A DNA stretch of 64,000 nucleotides from Gentiana macrophylla (Eukaryota > Streptophyta > Magnoliopsida > Gentianales > Gentianaceae), in NCBI GenBank assembly GCA_026214975.1, contig CM047806.1, positions 104,541,345 to 104,605,344 of the forward strand, read 5' to 3'. The notes under the pieces are model-generated. The model saw nothing but the letters and a program-made list of their open reading frames with translations, was not told the DNA's origin and searched no databases. Both the position numbers and the translations under genes were made by a program. Positions 57,601-64,000 of the stretch are shown here, piece after piece. How positions within the stretch are numbered: position 1 is the first letter of the stretch; each line of letters opens with the position of its first letter.

Positions 57601-57819
57601 TTGATTTTCAGGAGGAAAAAATTAGTAATAAGTAACCAAAAAAACAAAAATAAATCGGAAAGGTGCAGCGTATCACCGATGTTTCGTAAGATCAACTATG
57701 TTATTTATGTACAAGACAAAAATTTTGATTCTCTCTTCGTTTACTGATTAATGGAACACATGTTTCTTTTATGATCGTATCAAAGATGTTTGATTGTTAA
57801 GTGCATTCATGAGTTTTTG

Positions 57820-57871
<52 letters not shown>

Positions 57872-57872
57872 T

Positions 57873-57915
57873 AGGCATACATGTGGCGTGCAGCGTGCAT
57901 GTGTGTGTGTTTTAA

Positions 57916-57992
<77 letters not shown>

Positions 57993-58426
57993 AACGGAGT
58001 ATTTGTCTTGTACTTCTTACCTTTATAAGTTTGAGACTATAAAAGTTACACTATTACCTAAAATGTTAAATTTTCTATAAAACAATATAAAAACAAAGAA
58101 GAGAGAGACCTACAAGAAATTCATATTACCAAAGTTTCTAAAATTGTGATACCATTATAAGCTTGAGAAACTACAAAAGTTACACTATTTACCCAAAACA
58201 AACCAAACCAATCTAAAATCAAACCGATCCAAACCATTGGTTTTCATAGTGTTTTGGTTTGGGATGGGTTACATTTATTACGAACCAAAGTGACTTATAC
58301 TGATGAAAAATCCTAACAAATCCAAACCAAACCGAACCAAACTATACATTTGCCAGCCCTTGCCTTCGGGAAGGATGTAAGCATAATAGAGTTAGGCCAG
58401 TGTGGTGTAGGAACATTTGATGTATC
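57873..58426 (-). repeat. Lectin-array spacer, last segment before unit 6
   Basis: Resumes at the GGCATACATGTGGC phrase, has a TA microsatellite (57920-57990), then the CGTATTTGTCTTGTACTTCT and AACCAAACCG-rich parts shared by all units. Confidence 0.75.
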
Positions 58427-59085
58427 TTATCCCACCATGTACATGTTTACAGCCTTATTTAAGTCGTCATAAGTGACCCATACATTGTGGAATGTTTCCA
58501 CCAATGGAGAAAGAACAATCCCATGTTTGGTCAATGATTCCGACTTTACATATCGAACACGGTTAATATCAAGCCCCGCATGGTTATCATCAGGGTCAAA
58601 GGCTTGTTTATACGTATCAAACTCAATGGCAACGATCTTGTTAGTTGAGTTTCCGTCTGTGGTGGAATTGGTCAATCCTAGAAATTCACCATAACTGTTT
58701 GACGGGTGATGAATTGTCTTGAGCAATAAAAAAAAATTTGAGGCCTTCAGCTAACGTGTCGTTTTTGGGATGATATGTATTGATGAGAAAATTTGTATCA
58801 AAGGATACCACCAGAAATACATTGGGATTGTTAGTATCTTCCCAGATTTTAAAAGGTCTTCGGAAAGAAAATCTATCGGAGCAATTGGTTAACGGGACAA
58901 GGTGGGAGTCTGGAGTGATCTCAAAGGCTCCATTGCTGTAGGTTGTATAGCCTTTAAAATCAAATAGATTTTTAGTTTTTGAAACAAGAATTACCGTATC
59001 CTATCTTGAAAATTTCAAGACATTGACCTAAGAACATGGATCGCAGAAAGCTTAAAATTGCTAGCATTATGCTTCTTTTTTCCAT
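58427..59085 (-). pseudogene. L-type lectin domain pseudogene, unit 6
   Basis: ATG at 59085. The N-terminal half has frame breaks. The last 99 codons (58726-58427) are open: NSYGEFLGLTNSTTDGNSTN, KIVAIEFDTYKQAFDPDDNH, AGLDINRVRYVKSESLTKHG, ending at the shared point WVTYDDLNKAVNMYM. This is the best-preserved lectin core in the array, with the EFDTYK and DPDDNHAGLDIN metal/sugar-binding region. TATA box near 59177. Confidence 0.83.
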
Positions 59086-59279
59086 TTGTGAAGAGTGATG
59101 AAAGAATTCATGTTTAAACAAGAAAACTAATGTTTGAGATAGTAGGAAGAGTTATGTTTTCAAACCTTAATTACCTCGGCTATTTATAGATTATGTGAAG
59201 TAAGAAGGTAAAACAAAACATACTATAAAGAAGAGTATGAATACAAACAGAAATACTGCACAAAGGGAAGCAAGATTGT

Positions 59280-59430
59280 TCTTATCATCAAAGTTATTGT
59301 TATTCTCCTTCAACAAACTATAATCATATTCATTTTAGTTTCCAGGCAAGGTTGTGAGTGCCCGGTTGATGGTTGATATTGTACGTCTCATTAAACCTAT
59401 ACACATCATTCGCTTTTTATGCTCAGTATT
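59280..59430 (-). pseudogene. Kinase-side fragment, rightmost unit
   Basis: Minus-strand copy of the PGN and LLKEATN-type piece, degraded (for example CAAAGTTATTGTTATTCTCC in place of the conserved phrase). Its own lectin half would lie to the right, where the array is inverted instead. Confidence 0.6.
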
Positions 59431-59457
59431 CATATATACATACATAAATACATATAC

Positions 59458-59459
<2 letters not shown>

Positions 59460-59512
<53 letters not shown>
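59460..59512. repeat. (TA)n microsatellite
   Basis: Preceded by TACATA-type repeats; equivalent in position to the tracts at 36928, 38985, 41028 and 43016. Confidence 0.9.
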
Positions 59513-59514
<2 letters not shown>

Positions 59515-59970
59515 TGTATGTGTGTGAATGTAATATGTATGTGTGTATGTTCATGTGGGTGCAGACAGTAGGGCTGGCGGTGTGCAAGGGGTATACAAGC
59601 GACGTGCGATGGGCGTGTGGTGGGTAGTCGTACGACATCGTGCGGAAGTCGTGCGATGGGCGTGCGCTGTACGGGCGTCGTGCGGGCGGGCGGACGGACA
59701 CACATATAACCAAGGCGGGCCAACTTCCCATTTTAGTTCGAAAAAAACACTACTATATGCATGGTGTGTTTTATTTGCCCCCCTTAATTTTTTTATTTTG
59801 ACGTATCATAGTACAACCTTACCCTAGATTTTGCGTCCACCACTGCATAAAGGTGGCAGGCGTGCGGTGGGCGTGTGGTGCATAGGTGTCGTGTGGGCGG
59901 TAGACGACCCGAAACAAACCAAACCGGTCCAAACCATTGGTTTTCATAGTGTGTTAGTTTGGGATGGATT

Positions 59971-60770
59971 AGGTCAATGTCTTGAAATTATCAACATAAG
60001 ATACGGTAATTCTTACGGTTCAAAAATTAAAGATCGATTTGATTTTAAAGGCTCCGCAACCTACAGCAACAGAGCCTTTGAGATCACTTATGACTCCCTC
60101 TCAAGTTACCGTGTCCCGTTAACCAACCGCTCCGGTAGATTTTTCTTTCGTAGACCTTTTAAAATTTGGAAAGATACTAACAATCCCAATGTATCTCGGG
60201 TGGTATCATTTAATTAATACATATATGTATCTTCCAAAAAAGAAACCCCAAGCTGATCGAAGGCCTCACTTTTCTGATTGCCCTAGACCTTCATCACCAG
60301 TCAAACAGCTATGTGAATTTATTGGATTGACCAACTTCACCACAGACGGCGACTCAACTAACAAGATCGTCGCCATTGAGTTTGATACATATAAACAAGC
60401 CTTTGACCCTGATGAGAACAATGTGGGGCTTCATATTAACTTGTAGAAGAATGATACGAGCACAACGGTTATGCCACAACAAGTGACACAACGGTGATCT
60501 GTACCGTAGATAAAGTGTCTAAATTGATCAGATATAAATCTAACATGATCAACGATGCAAAACATTGTTGTGTCCCTCGTTGTGACACAACCGTTGTACC
60601 CGTATCATTACTCTAATCTGTAAGTAAAGTCGGAATCTTTGACTCCACATGGAATTGTTCTTTCTCTATTGGTGGAAACATTTCACAAAGTGTGAGTCAC
60701 CTATGACGACTTGAACAAGGCTATAAAGATGTACATATATAGTGGAATAAGGTACATCAAAGATCCAACG
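59971..60770 (+). pseudogene. Inverted lectin pseudogene, unit 7, split by a MITE
   Basis: The only unit on the plus strand. 59971-60217 encodes GQCLEIINIRYGNS, DRFDFKGSATYSNRAFEI, LTNRSGRFFFRRPFKIWKD. After a break, 60189-60445 encodes IGLTNFTTDGDSTNKIVAIE, FDTYKQAFDPDENN. The 168-bp MITE follows, then 60614-60770 continues with the VETFHKV-type end in broken frames. Non-array orientation starts near 59910 and returns to normal near 60835. Confidence 0.8.
60446..60613. mobile_element. 168-bp MITE with 9-bp TSD (Mutator-like)
   Basis: Inverted ends GAAGAATGATACG and CGTATCATTACTC continue as CACAACGGTT-type inverted repeats for about 45 bp. Flanked by TAACTTGTA (60437-60445) and TAATCTGTA (60614-60622), matching at 7 of 9 positions. 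A 9-bp TSD suggests a Mutator-type transposase. The insertion splits the lectin core. Confidence 0.75.
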
Positions 60771-60834
60771 TCCACCACACGTTCTCCGCACGTCGCTTGT
60801 ATACCCCTCGCACGACGCCCGTACACCACCTACC

Positions 60835-60965
60835 CGGCGTAGGAAGAGTTAAGTTTTCAATCCTTACCTCGTCTATTTATAGATTAAGTGAGGTAGAAGG
60901 TAAAACAAAACATACTATAATCTTACTAGCAATAAGAGTAAGAATACAAACATAAATATTGCAGT
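60835..60965 (-). repeat. Array promoter segment, minus orientation
   Basis: Matches the lectin-unit promoter region (AGGAAGAGTTAAGTTTTCAA...CTATTTATAGATTAAGTGAG and CATACTATAATC), so the array returns to its normal orientation here and then ends. Confidence 0.65.
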
Positions 60966-62320
60966 AACATATTGAGATTAGGATCGTAAACGAGTGAAAT
61001 TATTAATGAGTAGCTCGAGCTCGGCTAGAGCCATAACTCGACTTGACTTGAATATAAAATAAATGATGCAAATAACAGGCCCATTTTAATCATATGTTAA
61101 TTTAAACGATTTTATCCATAACGCTAATTAAAAAATATAGATTTTTGACTAAATTGACATATTCTTAACTAAATAGGGAATGCAGGACATTGTGATTTAA
61201 TAAGGACGAAATGCCTTGTTTTATCCGAAATTACCCTTCTCTTGATAAATTCACCGGTTGTCATAAATAATAATAATAAATAACTGGCTACAATAAAAAT
61301 AGGAGATTTTATTTAATTAATTTTCACTATTTATTGTAACGGCCAATCACTATTGCATGATTTAGGCATCGATTATTGCTACACAACTTTGATTTTAATG
61401 TAAAAAAACACTCATTTTATCTACAATTTTAACGCAAAATTACTCTACATATGTTACTCGATTCATATCAATGTTACTACATTAATTCCTGTAACTAAAT
61501 CTAATTTATTGGTTGTTACTACTTCTTTATCAATGTTACTATATCTTTTTTTGCTGTAACTATAGCTATTTTATTGTTTGTTACTACATTTTTTCGAGTG
61601 TTGCTACATTTTTTTGGTTGAAACTATATTTTATTGGTTGTTACTGCTTCTTTTTATATGTTACTATACTTTTTATTTGTAACTACATTCTTTTGTAACT
61701 ATAATATATTGGTTGTTACTACTTTTTAATGTTACTACATTTTTTTTGGTTGTGAATGCATTTTTATTTATAAGAGTTGCTATATCTTTATTATTGATGT
61801 AACTACATCTATCTTATTGCATTTATTATGTGTTACTATATATATATAAACGTTTTGGAAGCTTTAAATCCCCATAATTACTCCAACTTAATGGCCAGAC
61901 TTAAATGTTGAGTATCTATGTGACTCCTTTTCTCCAAAAAAAAAAAAAAAAAAAAAAACTCATTCTATTTTATCTTTTATGGGCTAGGCCGGCCGTTAGG
62001 TCCAAAGTTGTATGCCACTGCTATGGTTCCGATAGATTCACTATTTAGGTCCAATAATAGTGAAATTGTCCTTCTTAATTGCCAGAAAATGAATTTGTCA
62101 TTTGATCTAATTTGTAAACGTCTTTAACCTTTTGGCCCATTTCTCCTTAAAAATAATAATAAGCATAATAATAGATAGTAAAATTATGCGTTACACGCTA
62201 TTTTATACTATGATAAACATTAATTATTTAAATACTCGATCATATTTGGACCTAGTAAGTGACTGAGTGGGTGAGCGTATGTACGAACACACATATGTGA
62301 ATCTACATTCTACTGGGGAC
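60966..62320. other. Intergenic A+T-rich DNA with GTTACTAC-type low complexity
   Basis: No gene. Between 61440 and 61830 phrases like TTGGTTGTTACTAC and ATGTTACTACATTTTTT recur every 20-60 bp as a degenerate interspersed repeat. There is an A run at 61937-61960. Confidence 0.5.
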
Positions 62321-62325
62321 AACTG

Positions 62326-62678
62326 TGTAGAAAATCTAGACCCAAACACATATAAAATGATAGGCCTCATCCCCAAAACCTAGGTTGTGAGGTAAGGGAA
62401 ATTCATCTCTTAATATGGTGGGTGAAACAACCACAAGTTTCTAATGTGGGACACTTTAACACGCCTCCTCAAGTGTGGGCCGGGCAGACAAGGCCAACAA
62501 ATAGGCCCAACACTTGCACAATAAAGGATGGCTCTGATACCATGTAGAAAATCTAGGCACAAACCCATATAAAAGGATGTGCCTCATCCCCAAAACCTAG
62601 GCTGTGAGGTGAGGGAAGTCCATCTCTTAATATGGTGGGTGAAACAACCACAAGTTCCCAATATGGGACACTTTAACA
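62326..62678 (-). mobile_element. TRIM (miniature LTR element), complete
   Basis: Two 136-bp terminal direct repeats (62326-62461, 62543-62678), bounded TGTAGAAAATC...TTTAACA, enclose only 81 bp. The interior ends GGCTCTGATACCA at 62530-62542, which on the minus strand is TGGTATCAGAGCC, a perfect initiator Met tRNA primer site. The purine-rich tract GAGGAGGCG (minus strand) lies at the other end. A perfect 5-bp TSD AACTG flanks it (62321-62325, 62679-62683). No coding capacity. Confidence 0.92.
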
Positions 62679-62689
62679 AACTGTCCTCT

Positions 62690-62820
62690 TGATCCGAAAA
62701 AAAAAAACACTAATATATGTAGTATCTACTTTGTTTGCCTCCTTATTTTTTTTATTTGTCTCTTTAAAATTTTCATTACCTCTCTTATATGATATCCTAC
62801 GTCCACCACTTTATACACAC
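62690..62820. repeat. Diverged outlying copy of the array spacer block
   Basis: AAAAAAACACTAATATATG, TTTGTTTGCCTCCTTATTTT and TACGTCCACCACTTTATA correspond in order to the AAAAACACTACTATATGCAT, TTTATTTGCCCCCCTTAATT and TGCGTCCACCACTGCATAAA phrases of the lectin-array spacers. The block is therefore dispersed, not confined to the array. Confidence 0.55.
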
Positions 62821-62855
62821 AGGCACATTCAAGTTAAGTGATTTGCAAAAATGTA

Positions 62856-63101
62856 CTCCTCCATCCCATAATATAGGAATTTTTGGTCATTTGACACAAT
62901 TTAAGAATACCTTATAAATGATTTACTTCTTAATATTTCATTGCAAAATATTGTATTTTTTTCTTGGGATGGCTAATAATATTTTATTGTTTAGTATGAA
63001 AGTAAAAATAATGCATTTCATATTGTATTGAAATTGAGAAAACCTTATAATATGAGAAAATTTAAAAAGCAAAAAGACCTTATATCGCGGAACGGAGGGC
63101 G
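62856..63101. mobile_element. Stowaway MITE, 246 bp
   Basis: Left end CTCCTCCATCCCATAATATA; the right end, on the other strand, is CGCCCTCCGTTCCGCGATAT, the classic CTCCCTCCGT-type Stowaway terminus. TA flanks both ends (62854-62855, 63102-63103). No ORF of note. Confidence 0.88.
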
Positions 63102-63457
63102 TATGATGTAAATTATAAAAGAACATATATGTATAACAAAAGCAATTATAATTAAAAAAAAAAGAGGAGCATTCAAAAATAAAAATAAAAATAAAAGGAG
63201 CATCTTTTCACCCAGTAAAGTCGATTGAATGCTTATACGTAAGTGTTTTTGATAGTGAAGCTATCAAAAAAGTCGAAACTTGTCTATTTTGGTAGAGAGA
63301 CAAATTAGCTTCCATGGCTGAATCTGGTGTGTTTTTGTTTCAGTGACAAGCTATTAAGATCTTGTGACAAACTGCAAAAATCTAACATATAATTATAAAA
63401 AACGTCTACAATTTGTAAATAAATCTTTGGGGATTACGATCGATATTGTGGCCCCCA
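63102..63457. other. Intergenic DNA, nothing recognised
   Basis: A+T-rich with short A-rich runs (AAAAATAAAAATAAAA near 63176) and no coding signal. Confidence 0.45.
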
Positions 63458-63740
63458 CTACTCCGTTGAAGCTGCGGTTGGCGGTGTTTTAGTATTAGGA
63501 ACATATGCATAGGGCCGGACAACCCATTAGGCGAGCCAGGCTGCCGGCCGCCGAATGCCCACCGTTTGGGCGGGCCTGCAAATACATGTTTTCGCTAAAG
63601 CCCACCTCTCCGTTGAAGCTGCGGTTGGCAGTGTTTTAGTATTAGGAAAATATGCGCATGGGCGCCGGCCAATCCATTAGGCGGGCCAGGCAACGGCCGC
63701 CGAAGTCCCACCGCCAAGGCGGGCCTGCAATTACATGTTA
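63458..63740. repeat. GC-rich tandem duplication, about 140 bp unit
   Basis: CTCCGTTGAAGCTGCGGTTG starts at about 63461 and again at about 63608, each followed by GTGTTTTAGTATTAGGA, a GCCGG/GGCGGGCCAGGC-rich part and GGGCCTGCAA.TACATGTT. The units differ by substitutions and small indels. Confidence 0.75.
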
Positions 63741-64000
63741 TGTTTTAAAAAAATTGTGTAGGTTCAACCAACCTAATATAATATAATATAATGTGTTAAA
63801 AATATTATATGAATTAATAAAAACTCAAATTCTAATCCCACGAATATAATTGGTTAAAAAAAATACTTTTTTTACCATCGTTTAAAAATTAATTTTTTAG
63901 GAGTTCAAAAAATTACTTGAATTGATAAATGAGTGAATTATAGGTACAAATTTATAATAACTCAGATGCATCTATTCGAATTTCATAGGTGCATTCATTC
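63741..64000. other. A+T-rich end of window, no gene seen
   Basis: Contains a short (TATAA)n run at 63777-63792. Nothing else recognised. Confidence 0.45.

Larger units (their letters stand above)
52845..57872. other. 5 kb orphan insert in the array spacer, mostly non-coding
   Basis: Sibling spacers have no equivalent. The left junction is at about ATA|TCTATATATAATATATAGAC. The right side ends in a TA microsatellite (57824-57868) followed by a repeat of the phrase GGCATACATGTGGC...TTTTAATGCATAT that also precedes the insert. No transposase, helicase or other protein is recognisable; ORFs are under 100 codons. The content is a series of local tandem duplications listed separately. A Helitron-like start (A|TC) is possible, but no CTRR end was found. 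Confidence 0.5.

Noticed and set aside
52845..57872. Helitron
   Set aside because: The left edge fits A|TC, but no CTRR end with a preceding hairpin and no Rep/helicase or RPA ORF was found. Kept only as a possibility.

Overview
This 64 kb window is A+T-rich plant nuclear DNA, most likely from a eudicot. It carries one intact-looking S1/SPH-type secreted-protein gene, a tandem array of decayed L-type lectin receptor-kinase gene fragments, and a dense set of nested plant retrotransposons (Ty1/copia, Athila-like Ty3/gypsy, a TRIM) and small DNA transposons. I saw no rRNA or tRNA gene and nothing prokaryotic. The species cannot be named from the sequence.

Layout. 1-1.46 kb: a 1.0 kb hAT-type non-autonomous element with a perfect 8-bp target duplication. 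1.85-6.6 kb: a direct segmental duplication carrying an SPH gene (intact copy 2571-3014, frameshifted copy 4958-5370, both minus strand). A Stowaway-like MITE and a hAT-like fold-back element sit only in the first copy, and the second copy preserves both empty sites. 8.16-32.63 kb: a copia element (copia-1, about 5.07 kb without its guests) split by an Athila-like element (Athila-A, 10654-25095, TSD CTCAC) and by a second, minus-strand copia element (copia-2, 25894-30836, TSD CCTAT). 32.6-60.8 kb: the lectin receptor-kinase array, period about 2.0-2.1 kb, almost all minus strand. Copia-1 landed in its leftmost spacer. It is interrupted again at 43065-52389 by a minus-strand Athila-like element (Athila-B) that lacks reverse transcriptase and integrase and itself holds a solo LTR (48506-50196), and by a 5 kb orphan segment (about 52845-57872) built of local tandem duplications. 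59.9-60.8 kb is an inverted array piece split by a small MITE. 61-64 kb: low-complexity DNA, a complete 353-bp TRIM (62326-62678), a Stowaway MITE (62856-63101) and a GC-rich tandem duplication.

The most unusual signal is in the two Athila-like elements. Each carries its own imperfect palindrome (about GGACGCCCGTCC in Athila-A, about CGGTTTACCGG in Athila-B). In both, the palindrome occurs mostly in pairs whose starts are 19-21 bp apart, and the pairs lie in the LTRs, in or near the leader, and in or near the non-coding stretch before the third ORF. Different sequence with the same architecture suggests a family-specific recognition system.

Nearly all element ORFs are broken by stops or small frameshifts, several in homopolymers, so some lesions could be assembly errors. 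The copia LTR pairs differ at only about 2 positions each, so those insertions look recent; the lectin array and the SPH duplication look older.
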